NCBI RefSeq assembly: GCF_937981445.1
Contig: NZ_CALJON010000008.1
Coordinates: 124,001 to 188,000, forward strand
From: an uncultured Veillonella sp.
Lineage (GTDB): Bacteria; Bacillota; Negativicutes; Veillonellales; Veillonellaceae
Direction of reading: 5' to 3'
Length of the DNA stretch: 64,000 nucleotides
The translations under genes were made by a program, and so were the position numbers. This document shows, one piece after another, positions 18,701-27,411 of this stretch. The notes beneath the pieces are model-generated. The model had not been told where the DNA came from, did not search any database, and saw nothing but the letters and a program-made list of their open reading frames with translations. Each line of letters opens with the position of its first letter. Positions within the stretch are counted from its first letter, which is position 1.

Positions 18701-19836
18701 AGGTGTTCCAAATCAGAAAAATCCACCATGCCTTCTTCTTTTTTCCGTTCTTGAAAGGCTTCCATAAATGCCTTCGTCAATTCAATGAGACCTTTTATAT
18801 AAGGCAATTGTTGTTCCATTTGCCAAGCAAATTGCTCTTCAGTAATACCAAACGGTCCATGACTCATAGCCTTTAATTCATTTTGATTGAGTAAGCCCAA
18901 CGCATGTGTTTTAGACACTGCTGCCGCACTAATGGCCCCTGTATGTAAGCCTTCTTTATATTTAGTGGTACGGAATTGCTTGTATTTATGAGCGGCTCCT
19001 AATGCTGCCGCTGCCACCATCTCATCCCAAGTAGTAGCCCCTTTTAAGGCTTCCACAATATATGCTACGGAACTAACATTTTCGTCCCAAGCATACGGTC
19101 CTTCTGGCAATGCAATGAGCTCTTTCATCTCTTCATAGCGCGCCTCTATAGTGGCAATTTGTTCCTGCTGCTTCTGCCAAAAATACTGGCCCCATATGGT
19201 GTCTTTAAGCGCCATATGAGCACTCTTTTCATAGAGCGCTAACCCCTTATTTAACCAACCTAAAGGGTCATCTTGGGCCATTACAAAACGATGTAAATCA
19301 AGAACCTGCTCCTTAACGCCTTCATCAGAACGCGTGGTGCCAAACATATCGGCTAAACCATAGATATGGTACAGATTATTCTCATAAGCCTCGATAAGAA
19401 GCTCATCTAATACTTCTGCTTTAATGAGCAATAATTCAGATTCATTACCAATGCGAAAGGACGGATCTAAATCAATACGATAAAAATAATTACTAATCAC
19501 CCATTGGCAAAATGAGTGCAATGTTGAAATATGAGCTGACGGCAATAAACTAAGCTGTTCCTCTAAATAGGCATGACCTGTTTCACTAAATACTTCAGAT
19601 AATTTAGCCCCTATTCTCGCTCTCATTTCAGCTGCTGCCGCCTTAGTAAAGGTAACAACTAGCAACTCCTGAATGGATAAAGGACGACTTGTATCTTGCA
19701 AACGCTGAATAATACGCTCTACGAGAACGGCCGTTTTACCTGACCCAGCAGCAGCGGCCACTAATAGCGTCTGCGCTGATCTAGAACCGGGCTTAGGTGA
19801 ATCAATGGCCTGTTGTTGTTCGGGCGTCCACTTCAT
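15712..19836 (-). CDS. addA: ATP-dependent helicase/nuclease subunit A
   Basis: A 1374-residue UvrD-type helicase with a C-terminal RecB-like nuclease, longer than the roughly 1230 residues of Bacillus AddA. Walker A is AAAGSGKT near residue 30, the DExx box is VDEYQDTSG, motifs V/VI include TIHKSKGLEFPVV and LYVALTRARDKL, and the nuclease is GIIDTVF plus VLVDYKTD near the C-terminus. Two low-complexity inserts explain the extra length: about residues 538-616 (Ser/Gln/Asn/Gly) and 1093-1190, with near-repeats of AAQDAQ type. The ATG at 19836 is preferred over one at 19845, since GGAG lies 9 nt upstream of the former. It overlaps addB by 35 bases, implying translational coupling. With AddB it processes double-strand breaks for RecA. 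Confidence 0.97.
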   Translation of the reverse strand: MKWTPEQQQAIDSPKPGSRSAQTLLVAAAAGSGKTAVLVERIIQRLQDTSRPLSIQELLVVTFTKAAAAEMRARIGAKLSEVFSETGHAYLEEQLSLLPSAHISTLHSFCQWVISNYFYRIDLDPSFRIGNESELLLIKAEVLDELLIEAYENNLYHIYGLADMFGTTRSDEGVKEQVLDLHRFVMAQDDPLGWLNKGLALYEKSAHMALKDTIWGQYFWQKQQEQIATIEARYEEMKELIALPEGPYAWDENVSSVAYIVEALKGATTWDEMVAAAALGAAHKYKQFRTTKYKEGLHTGAISAAAVSKTHALGLLNQNELKAMSHGPFGITEEQFAWQMEQQLPYIKGLIELTKAFMEAFQERKKEEGMVDFSDLEHLCLQILRDKDEDGQWIPSEVALELQEQFKEIMVDEYQDTSGVQEAIVNLVSRKDNRFYVGDVKQSIYRFRMANPGLFLHKYNTFGHDVEDEERRIDLAKNFRSDENILDFTNFLFSQIMTTDGAELDYGKAEALYAGRKVKDAPSNWVGGAVELHVLDVGDGKSAVDEQDASNSEPSSAVTNQAKSSPAVSQAQSGVGTSQSPSNGKGNTSQSSLSSAAPVNGSSEGSSDEKDELDNQDKEIAFVVEKIEQLMAGNYVVEEKDGSFRPLMYRDIVILLRSTEGKGNRIVEALRAKKIPAYAESKSGYFSAIEIKLLLALLQIIDNPEQDLSMAIVLASSFVGMDANELGRLRLTGEGSLWSVLPEYAKSTDNRALQVFVERLERWRTYSRRHSVSELLWTIYEEMNYLEYVSAMPNGLVRRANVMALYTRAKQYESGSFRGLFRFLRFLESLQAAGKDLGQGTTVSEADDVVRIMTIHKSKGLEFPVVFLMSTNKKFNDMDLRKSMILDSESGIGLKGYYEDYRLLYGTFPWLYARDHAAHAMKAEEERVLYVALTRARDKLFITGYIKGLESFCQSTVAPALVCNDEKFSSALIQGANSYLDWIVMALGRHIEGNILRVHSGVEEVRLMDLPYKSCKVAVSVHDGNAYRERLTHRAKESEMLSAIRQLAPIEASPLPDFLAKRFDFAYPYEAATERAAKISVSELKRRFAEMEEEAQPLADSLPVIGLEGIEKGEINSSAPSNSLTVDAVQDGKGITVAAQDAQGTAVEAQDAEERIVAAQSTEDNTVMSLRATDTEATPVEELASDNEVDLGIFSLAPASFRAETALQSGVQWGTLMHEAMQWLPLKDYTKESLSEALDTLTLAGYFTEEERHVLGVGSLYRFFTSSLGRRLLKSQRVEREWPFSLLLEAQTVYKEVPKGEQLFLQGIIDTVFLEDGAWVLVDYKTDRVRSGEELKQRYALQLRMYKEALETLTHIPVKETYIYSFRLHEAVKI

Positions 19837-22800
19837 ATACTTCATCTCCCTTCTCCATTTTTTCTAATGCTTCTTCTTCATTTAACTTACTTATATAGCG
19901 ATAGGAATTACGTGTATTTTCAAAGCGGCATAAGCCTTTATATTGACAATAATTACAAGGAATGGCGTCATTGTAATTATACGGACTAATAGGGAAATGC
20001 CCCTCTAACATATGGGCCCCTGCACGGCTCATCACATCTTGCGCATATTGAGTCAACACATTAAATTGCTCCGTTGATTTTGTTAAATACATATCGCTGG
20101 CATAAATTGTGCCCTTACTGCTAATTCGAATCGGCACATATGGTGTTTTCTTGCCTTTAGTATTTTCTAAGGTATCATCAATTTTCATCAATATATCTAA
20201 ATCATCCGTATAATAGCCTGTATTTCTTAAATCCCCTTTGTCTGCTGCAATCTGAGGAGCTGTGAGAGGACTCACTAAATCAGATGTAGTAATCCTAGGA
20301 TTTTGCACAAAACTATATACTAAAGCTGCTGGCACTAAACCATTAGTTCGCTGCGCCTTTTCTAAGGCCAATAAATACGTTACTAATTGAAGTTTTAAAC
20401 CATAATAAATTTCCGATGCACTGACCTTAATATTCCCTGTCTTATAATCCACCACCAGACCATAGGTATGCTGTCCATCAGACCACTCATCAACGCGGTC
20501 TAACTGCCCTTGTAAGCGAATATAATTCGCCCCACCTAGAGGAATCATAACGGGCGGCCAACTATTGGTACCACTACCAAAGTTCTGCTCTAAGTATTTC
20601 GTATCAAATGCGCTCTTTTGTGACCAGTCACGAAGTCGTGCCACCGTACGCCGCAGTGTATCTTCCAGGCGTTGCCGCAGAACAAGTTCATAAATATTGC
20701 CATCTTCCCCTAATTTTACCTCCTCTGCTATTTCATCAATAACAGCTTTACACAAGGCCGCTTCATCCAGTTCAGGTATGTGACGCCACTGTTTTTGTTC
20801 ACGCAATAAGCGCTGTCCCAAAACCCGCAAGCTTTCATGGAGGAACGTCCCGATTTCAGGCGCGCCAAACTGTTTTACTGGCCGCTCTTCTAAACGCAAG
20901 CCATATTGCGCGTAAAAAGCAAAGGGACATTTCTGATAGCGTTCAATTCGTGTAACCGAACCACTTAATGCATCATTTCTAAAAAGCAAAGCCTCCACAA
21001 TAGACCGCTGCACAATTGGCACGGCATTCGAATCTAAGGATCCTCGAGTGGCAATGCGTAGTGCATCACCATAAGGACTTGACCTAGTCCACTCATAGAG
21101 ACTGCGCCAAATAGGCTGTAACGCCTCACCATGTGCCAAAGGAGCCATCTGATTAGCTAATAGGCTCAAACTCTGCGTTGGCCGCCATAAATAAGGCCAC
21201 ACCGCTTCATCACCAGCTTCACTAGGAAGTGTAAGAGGCACCTCTTCACCTTTACCTATATATCCTAATTGTTGCCAACGCTTTAGGGGCAAGGATAACT
21301 CCAAGGCGCCCCCTTCATCTTCGTCCCCTTCTGAGGACTTAGCACAGGATAGGTATAATGTATGACGCGCTCTCGTGCAGGCCAAGTACAGCAAAAAGTT
21401 TTCATTAAAAGCACGCACTAAAGCCCCTTCAGCTAAAATAACACCAGCCTTACGCAAGTCTACGCGCTCTGAGTCATTTAACAAGCCTTCGTCACCCATG
21501 TGTTGAGGAAATACGCCATCATTTAAGCCCATGAGAAATACAATATCATGCTCCCTAGTATAGCCACGTTCGATAGTAGTTACTGTTACATGATCTAAAC
21601 TTGGCGGCACTAAGGAATAGGTAACTTCTTCAATGCCTTCTTCTAAAAGAAGTTCAATTTCCTGTATGGTCAATTCATCTGGTAATTGCAAAGTCATAAT
21701 TTCATCAAAAAGACTGATTACCTGCTTGTACATCTGCTCATGAGCAGCGGCTTCTTCCATCTGACCATTCTCACGAGCTAGTTCAGTCCACGTATATAGA
21801 TGGGCTGGCACACCTACAGCTAGTAGCACCTGGTAGAGCATGTCACACCATGCCTGCCCAGTGTGTGCTGTTTTAGCAAAATCCCACAGGGGCCGTAATT
21901 CCTGCATGATGAGTTCACGACTCGCATTGACCCGTTCACAGCGCTCCACTTCACCTGGTAAAGGCTGACGAGTGACCGGTTCTTCTCCAGAAACCGCCTC
22001 ACTACCCATTAAGCGCTGGTAACGCATATAATCCCAATGATCTTTTAACCACATAAACTCGCGAATGCCGAATTCTAAACAATAATTTTCTAGTTCGTCA
22101 ATATCACTACGCGAGAGTCCCCAAAAATCTGTTTTTAATAGTCTAAATAAGGTGTCATGATTGAAGTTACGACGCACCACTTCCAATAGCCCTAATAAAA
22201 ATTCCCCTAAAGGATGACTCACCATGGGGCGTGTTCTATCAGAAAAATAGGGAATTCCATAGCGTTTCAAGGCCTTTTCTAAGGCATCACCATAGGTCTC
22301 AGATTCACGCAACATAATGGCCATATCACGCCAGCGGCGATGGGGTGCTTCCATTTCAGCCAATATCTTACGACATACTGCATCAGCCTCTCGCTCCCGA
22401 TTATAGGCCACCATAAAAGGCAATGTCTGATCAGATTGATTCCCCTTCATCGATACATTAAAATAACCTGATTCAAGAGCCTTAATAGCAGGATTTTCAA
22501 AGCGTTGCGGCGTCTCAAATGTTCGTATGAGTAATTTATTCCCATATTCTTTACTTAGATCTTCAAAAATAGAATAAGGACGGCCAAAAAGGCGTAGTTT
22601 TTCTGGACCCACACCTAATTTTGCTAACTCTGGCGGCAAGGTTAAGGTAATAATACTATCTGCTGCCAAATCTACTAAAGTATATACTAACTCCATCTGC
22701 AAAGGCGTAAACCAATGAAATCCATCAATTATAACATGGCTCTCCGTGAGCAAAGGACTGAGGGGTAAATCTTCAATGAGCTCCGTCATCTGATCTTTTC

Positions 22801-23326
22801 TATCCCCGATAGTTTCGCTGGCCAATTCTTTATAAGCATCCATAAGATGTGCCAGTTCTTTTAACTTGCGCTGTAAAACAATAGAATCCACCGCTTCAGC
22901 ACCAGCACGCAAGGCCTCACCATCTACTTTGAAGGAGTTGCATTCGGTCAATAATTGCTGCACAATATCAGCAAAATGAGGCTGCTTTGCCACTTGCCCT
23001 AACAGCTCTAGCGAACCTCCTTGACGCTTCATAATAAGACGCAACAACAGCTTTTGTCCCACATCGGATAATCCTATTTCGCGCACTTTTCCTAAGGATT
23101 GAAAGACCTGATACGCTAAACGATTAAACCCTACTACACGAACCGTTGTAAACCCTCGTTCAGGCATAAATTCGGCCAAGCGCCGTTCTGTTACATAAGT
23201 AGCTGGCTCTGGTACCAGCAATATAATAGGCTCGCCTGGTTTCGTGGCAATCAATTCTTTAATATGTTCAAAACAAGCCTCTGTTTTCCCCGTGCCAGCT
23301 CGTCCTAGATACACTGAAATCGACAT
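19802..23326 (-). CDS. addB: ATP-dependent helicase/nuclease subunit B
   Basis: A 1174-residue protein. It starts with a Walker A motif (GRAGTGKTEA) and ends with a PD-(D/E)XK nuclease (VVDYKTGN) and an iron-sulfur cluster motif: one Cys in YQKCPFAFYA and three in CNYCQYKGLC near the C-terminus. This is the layout of Bacillus-type AddB, in which the helicase fold is inactive and serves Chi recognition and structure. AGGAG precedes the ATG. It is the first gene of addBA. Confidence 0.96.
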   Translation of the reverse strand: MSISVYLGRAGTGKTEACFEHIKELIATKPGEPIILLVPEPATYVTERRLAEFMPERGFTTVRVVGFNRLAYQVFQSLGKVREIGLSDVGQKLLLRLIMKRQGGSLELLGQVAKQPHFADIVQQLLTECNSFKVDGEALRAGAEAVDSIVLQRKLKELAHLMDAYKELASETIGDRKDQMTELIEDLPLSPLLTESHVIIDGFHWFTPLQMELVYTLVDLAADSIITLTLPPELAKLGVGPEKLRLFGRPYSIFEDLSKEYGNKLLIRTFETPQRFENPAIKALESGYFNVSMKGNQSDQTLPFMVAYNREREADAVCRKILAEMEAPHRRWRDMAIMLRESETYGDALEKALKRYGIPYFSDRTRPMVSHPLGEFLLGLLEVVRRNFNHDTLFRLLKTDFWGLSRSDIDELENYCLEFGIREFMWLKDHWDYMRYQRLMGSEAVSGEEPVTRQPLPGEVERCERVNASRELIMQELRPLWDFAKTAHTGQAWCDMLYQVLLAVGVPAHLYTWTELARENGQMEEAAAHEQMYKQVISLFDEIMTLQLPDELTIQEIELLLEEGIEEVTYSLVPPSLDHVTVTTIERGYTREHDIVFLMGLNDGVFPQHMGDEGLLNDSERVDLRKAGVILAEGALVRAFNENFLLYLACTRARHTLYLSCAKSSEGDEDEGGALELSLPLKRWQQLGYIGKGEEVPLTLPSEAGDEAVWPYLWRPTQSLSLLANQMAPLAHGEALQPIWRSLYEWTRSSPYGDALRIATRGSLDSNAVPIVQRSIVEALLFRNDALSGSVTRIERYQKCPFAFYAQYGLRLEERPVKQFGAPEIGTFLHESLRVLGQRLLREQKQWRHIPELDEAALCKAVIDEIAEEVKLGEDGNIYELVLRQRLEDTLRRTVARLRDWSQKSAFDTKYLEQNFGSGTNSWPPVMIPLGGANYIRLQGQLDRVDEWSDGQHTYGLVVDYKTGNIKVSASEIYYGLKLQLVTYLLALEKAQRTNGLVPAALVYSFVQNPRITTSDLVSPLTAPQIAADKGDLRNTGYYTDDLDILMKIDDTLENTKGKKTPYVPIRISSKGTIYASDMYLTKSTEQFNVLTQYAQDVMSRAGAHMLEGHFPISPYNYNDAIPCNYCQYKGLCRFENTRNSYRYISKLNEEEALEKMEKGDEVYEVDARTTTGH

Positions 23327-23785
23327 AATAACTCCTAATTAAGCATTCCTAACTTTCTAATCATATAATTACATCTATTATAGCATTTATACATTTCTTC
23401 TTTTATAACATTTCTTCTATAACATTTCTTCCTATTATCTTTTCCCTATCAAACTTCTTCTACATCGCTTCTGTTATATTTCGTCTATTACCCTCAACAT
23501 GGACAAACAAACGTTACAGCTTAGGCTCCCCATTATAGATCAAAAATAGATTGTTCTTTGATAAAATTATTATTTACTACCTTCTAACTTCATTAGTGAA
23601 ACCGGTTTATTTAAGTAGAAGCTCTTATGTATATATTAAAATAACAAACTGTTACAAAAATGTATATTTACTATAAAAATTTAGAAAGTATAACTTAATA
23701 CGCCTTATAATACCGCACTAAAACGAATTATACTTATTATCACTTTTTTATATATTACCTATTAATTTTTACAACGCAAAATGAA
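23327..23785. other. AT-rich intergenic region between addB and cfa
   Basis: Divergent gap with no ORF worth calling. It contains a loose tandem repeat (tttcttctataaca-like, about 23390-23450). The addB promoter must lie here but was not pinned down. Confidence 0.5.
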
Positions 23786-23814
23786 TTGACATTTTAAACC
23801 TAGCGTTTTAGTAT
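23786..23814 (+). promoter_or_regulatory. Probable cfa promoter
   Basis: A perfect TTGACA (23786-23791) with TAGTAT (23809-23814) 17 bp downstream. The -10 box is only a fair match. Confidence 0.6.
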
Positions 23815-23861
23815 ATATAAATCAAGTATGTAAAAATTTTCAATGAGGAGGATTTCCGATT

Positions 23862-25046
23862 ATGTTTAATGCAATAGGTGAAAAATTAGAAGAGAAAGCA
23901 ATGATCAATTTTTTGCAACGCTTCGACGCCAATCCATTTAAAGTGAAATTCCAAGATAATGAGTATATAATCGGCGAAGGCACTCCCTCATTTACTGTTA
24001 ATATGAAGGAACCAATCCCTGTTAGTAAGTTAATGAGCAGTACCTCTATCGCCCTTGGCGAAGCCTATATGGACGGCACCTTAGATATTGAAGGGGACTT
24101 ATATGATGCCCTTAATCATTTCTTAGGACAAATGGACCAATTTGCTACCACAGGTGATGTACTCAACAAATTAACTCACAATCCGCTTACAAAAAAGCAC
24201 CAAGCAGAAGAAGTGCAAAGCCATTATGATATTGGCAATGACTTCTACTCTTTATGGCTCGATGACACGATGCAATACTCTTGTGCCTATTTTGAGCACC
24301 CTACCGATACTTTATACGAAGCACAAATGCATAAAATTGATCGCATTTTAAAAAAGCTTTATTTAAAAGAAGGTCTTCGCCTGCTCGATATTGGCTGTGG
24401 CTGGGGCTTTCTTCTTATCGAAGCAGCTAAAAAATATAAAATTAAAGGCACGGGCATCACCCTAAGTCATGAACAATATGAAAAGTTTCAACAACGTATC
24501 AAAGATAATCATCTCGAAGACTATCTTGAAGTGCGACTCATGGATTACCGTGATTTACCAAAGTCAGGGCTTGAATTTGACCGTGTTGTCAGTGTAGGCA
24601 TGGTAGAACATGTAGGCCGTCAGAACTATCAACTCTTCAATGATTGTGTCGATTCAGTCCTCGTCAAAGGTGGCGTGTTCTTGCTCCATTTCATCAGTGG
24701 CATGGATGAAAAACCTGGTGATGCGTGGATGAGCAAATATATCTTCCCCGGTGGCATGCTACCTAGCCTTCGTGAAATGGTTGCAGATATGACAGAAGAT
24801 AATTTCCATGTACTCGATGTGGAAAATCTCCGCAATCACTACAATCTAACCTTGCTCGCATGGGATAAAAACTTCCGTGCCCAACTGCCTAAAATCCGCG
24901 AAACCTTTGACGAACGCTTTATCCGCATGTGGGATCTATATCTAAACGGCTGCGCCGCCGCATTTTACAATGGCATGATGGACCTACATCAAATCTTAGC
25001 CACCAAAGGCATTAATAATGACTTACCTATCACACGTTGGTATTAA
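23862..25046 (+). CDS. cfa: Cyclopropane-fatty-acyl-phospholipid synthase family methyltransferase
   Basis: A 394-residue enzyme. The C-terminal two-thirds is an S-adenosylmethionine methyltransferase with LLDIGCGWGFLL near residue 185, preceded by HYDIGNDFY and the YSCAYF segment typical of CFA synthases. EHVGRQNY supplies the conserved Glu-His. It transfers a methylene group to double bonds of membrane lipid chains. The N-terminal domain (about 1-110) is the usual lipid-binding part. GAGGAGG lies upstream with a slightly long spacer. It is a single gene closed by a long hairpin. Confidence 0.93.
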   Translation: MFNAIGEKLEEKAMINFLQRFDANPFKVKFQDNEYIIGEGTPSFTVNMKEPIPVSKLMSSTSIALGEAYMDGTLDIEGDLYDALNHFLGQMDQFATTGDVLNKLTHNPLTKKHQAEEVQSHYDIGNDFYSLWLDDTMQYSCAYFEHPTDTLYEAQMHKIDRILKKLYLKEGLRLLDIGCGWGFLLIEAAKKYKIKGTGITLSHEQYEKFQQRIKDNHLEDYLEVRLMDYRDLPKSGLEFDRVVSVGMVEHVGRQNYQLFNDCVDSVLVKGGVFLLHFISGMDEKPGDAWMSKYIFPGGMLPSLREMVADMTEDNFHVLDVENLRNHYNLTLLAWDKNFRAQLPKIRETFDERFIRMWDLYLNGCAAAFYNGMMDLHQILATKGINNDLPITRWY

Positions 25047-25133
25047 CTATCAACTCATCACGTGTAGGCGCTAATTAGCAATGAAAACGTAAATTTACAG
25101 TGAGAACGTAAATTTATAGTAATAATATAAATT

Positions 25134-25237
25134 AAACAGGCTATCAAAGAGGTATGAACTGCTGCTTCTTCTCATTAGAATCCTTGCATCTAATCCTAAG
25201 AAACAACAGCCTACATACTCTTTGATAGCCTATTTTT
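25134..25237. terminator. Long bidirectional hairpin terminator
   Basis: An outer stem of about 18 bp (25138-25156 with 25214-25231) with one unpaired base, flanked by A- and T-rich ends and continued by imperfect inner pairing over nearly 95 nt. It lies between cfa and the converging DUF554 gene. Confidence 0.82.
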
Positions 25238-25964
25238 ATAATAAGGCCCACAACGCCGCCACAATTAAGGTAGGCAACATATTAGCAATCCGTATTTTCT
25301 TGTCCCACAATAAATTTACCCCTACAAGAAATATCATAAGCGAGCCCGTAAGAGAAATATTACTTAAAGCCTGTTCAGTAAGCCAAGGTGCAATAAATAC
25401 AGCTAATAAAGTGACGGCCCCTTGCACAAAACCTACAGGGATGGCCGAATATATACAGCCCTTACCCATGGTAGTGGTCATAATCATTACGACAATACCA
25501 TCCATCATAGCCTTTGCCAATAGAATTGACGGATCACCTGATGCATCTTGAATAGAGCCAATAATAGCCATTGCGCCAATGCACACCATGAAGGACGTAG
25601 TTAAAAATCCTTCTATAAAACCTCCATCGCCTTCATTTTTGCTCTTTACCTTGAGCCAAGTACCAAATTGTTCTAACCTCTTATCTAAATCTAATAGTTC
25701 CCCCTTAACAGTGCCAATAATAAAGGTAACAACAAGCATCATAATATGATTAGCCACAAAATGACCCTCTACAAATGCTAAGGATTCTTTAATAGCCCCT
25801 ATAAAACCAATGAACAAAATACATACACTCATGGCTGCCATCAAGGTCTCTAGCAAGCGTGCTTTCAGATAGTTACGTGCCATAAGACCAATAAAGCCCC
25901 CTATAACAATAACTACCATATTTATGACCGTCCCCATACCAGGAACACCTTGAAACTGCATCAT
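25236..25964 (-). CDS. DUF554 family membrane protein
   Basis: A 242-residue protein with about six or seven membrane spans. It opens with GTVINMVVIVIGGFIGL and has the conserved ITSGD-like SIQDASGDPSILLAKAMMDGI region in the middle, as in Bacillus YdfK and relatives (DUF554). The function of the family is unknown; a transport role is possible. AGAGG lies before the first ATG. It is a lone gene between cfa and the tRNA. Confidence 0.82.
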   Translation of the reverse strand: MMQFQGVPGMGTVINMVVIVIGGFIGLMARNYLKARLLETLMAAMSVCILFIGFIGAIKESLAFVEGHFVANHIMMLVVTFIIGTVKGELLDLDKRLEQFGTWLKVKSKNEGDGGFIEGFLTTSFMVCIGAMAIIGSIQDASGDPSILLAKAMMDGIVVMIMTTTMGKGCIYSAIPVGFVQGAVTLLAVFIAPWLTEQALSNISLTGSLMIFLVGVNLLWDKKIRIANMLPTLIVAALWALL

Positions 25965-26129
25965 ATACTTCGCCTCTTCTCTTTTCTCTATACATTCTTG
26001 CGGTTTTATACTATCATAAACACCATATATCGCTTTTCATCGCTTTGACAGTATAACTAGCCGCTCTCGCCCTAATGAAGGCTGGTACCATTCTCTCATG
26101 TAGCTAATTATAGCATAAAAAAGATATAA

Positions 26130-26175
26130 AAAGACCCCTACGCTCTAGGTATATCCTAGTTCAGTAGGGGTTTTA
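26130..26175 (-). terminator. Terminator downstream of tRNA-Ser
   Basis: An 8-bp perfect stem (26134-26141 with 26164-26171) with an inner CTAGG/CCTAG stem, followed by a U-rich run on the minus strand. Confidence 0.8.
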
Positions 26176-26211
26176 ATACTTCCAACAAGTATCAGTCAAA
26201 AGTATAAGATA

Positions 26212-26302
26212 TGGCGGAGGATTAGGGATTCGAACCCTAGCGACGGTAACCCGCCCTAACGATTTAGCAAACCGTCCTCTTCAGCCTCTTGAGTAATCCT
26301 CC
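26212..26302 (-). tRNA. tRNA-Ser (anticodon GCU)
   Basis: Read on the minus strand it has the acceptor GGAGGAT paired with ATCCTCC, discriminator G, encoded CCA, T-loop GGTTCGAATCC, a long variable arm typical of class II tRNAs, and anticodon GCT in TTGCTAA. It decodes AGC/AGU serine codons. Length is 91 nt. Confidence 0.97.
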
Positions 26303-26490
26303 ATATTATGAAATTTTTCTCTATCACAAGAGTTAAATTACTAGAGTAGTATACCATTTAAATAAGAATTTTGTCAAGAATTACCGATTAAAATTTTACT
26401 AGCCACTGTTTTATTCCTTTTATCTTTTTCAGTCCACCATATCCAATACATATACAATTATATATAATAATAGTAAGGAGGGGCGTTCGT

Positions 26491-27207
26491 ATGACTAATA
26501 AACAACTCGTATACTTTTTCTTTGATGACTCAGGTATTTTTCATAGCTCCAATCCTTCCGGCTATTTTGTATACGCAGGGTATATATTTTTTAGTAAATC
26601 TGAAAAAGACTCTGCCCGCCGCCAATATCAATCGCTAAACAAAAAAATCCGAAACAGCCTCCATAGACAGGATGAATTAAAAGCCTGTTCCTTGCGCAAT
26701 ACACATAGACGAGCCCTTTTAAATGTATTAAAAAAATATGAACGGCTCGCCCTCGTTGTCACGTTACACAATGTGCATTCCCATATTATAGAGGACAAAT
26801 ACGCTCGTGTACGCTATAAGGACTTTATACTCAAGCAGCTCATTAAAGAAAAAGTAAAACTACTCATTGCTCAGGGTAAACTAGATCCTAATCTAGACAC
26901 GCAACTTATAATTAATATTGATGAACAGTCTAACGCCAGCAGTGGTATTTACGATTTAAAAACCGCTATCATAGAAGAATTTCGCCATGGCATTTCCAAT
27001 TGGAACTACAATGCCTTCATGCCACCTATATTTACAGGGGAATTACTAGTGGATATTAAATATTGTCATTCTGACCATGAATATCTAATACAAGCTGCTG
27101 ATATTTTAGCCAATTATATACATCATCAAAGTAAAAATAATCTTCCCATAAAGAAAATTTTTACCCTACACTTTCCCCAAATAGAGTACAACAACACGTC
27201 AACCTAG
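26491..27207 (+). CDS. DUF3800 family protein
   Basis: A 238-residue soluble protein. The N-terminal FFDDSG (residues 10-15) and the C-terminal QAADILANYI segment are the two acidic motifs that define DUF3800, a family thought to have an RNase H-like fold and often found near mobile or defence genes. No biochemical role is established. GGAGG precedes the ATG. It stands alone beside tRNA-Ser, a common insertion spot, but I found no integrase or attachment repeat. AT-richness is similar to neighbours. Confidence 0.85.
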   Translation: MTNKQLVYFFFDDSGIFHSSNPSGYFVYAGYIFFSKSEKDSARRQYQSLNKKIRNSLHRQDELKACSLRNTHRRALLNVLKKYERLALVVTLHNVHSHIIEDKYARVRYKDFILKQLIKEKVKLLIAQGKLDPNLDTQLIINIDEQSNASSGIYDLKTAIIEEFRHGISNWNYNAFMPPIFTGELLVDIKYCHSDHEYLIQAADILANYIHHQSKNNLPIKKIFTLHFPQIEYNNTST

Positions 27208-27241
27208 ATATAAAATAGTAAAAAGAAAATTTTTATACCCG

Positions 27242-27270
27242 TTGCCAGACCTCATCCTCTATGTTACTAT
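27242..27270 (+). promoter_or_regulatory. Promoter for a candidate small RNA
   Basis: TTGCCA (27242-27247), 17-bp spacer, TACTAT (27265-27270). It lies past the DUF3800 stop and points at no gene on its strand. Confidence 0.6.
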
Positions 27271-27276
27271 TATGTT

Positions 27277-27400
27277 ACAGACAATATGTACTGTTCACAT
27301 GTAACTGCGATGCGAAGCATTAAGTGTACTTTTTAGTGCACCGTACTACATGGAGCCCCTCCTAGATTTAGGCTTAAGGCCTAATCTGGAGGGGCTTTTT
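27277..27400 (+). ncRNA. Candidate small non-coding RNA
   Basis: A stretch of about 120 nt between the promoter above and a strong terminator, with no ORF. The middle can fold into a three-way element: CATGTA (near 27298) pairs with TACATG (near 27347), enclosing a GATGC-GAAG-CATT hairpin and a GTG-loop-CAC hairpin. The multicopper oxidase gene runs the opposite way just beyond. I recognise no known RNA family. It could also be a long 3' UTR of the DUF3800 gene. Confidence 0.45.
27354..27400 (+). terminator. Strong intrinsic terminator
   Basis: An 18-bp stem with two single-base bulges (27354-27373 with 27379-27396), GC-rich, followed by five T on the plus strand. The minus strand lacks a U-run, so it acts on plus-strand transcripts. 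Confidence 0.88.
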
Positions 27401-27411
27401 GTATACTACTT

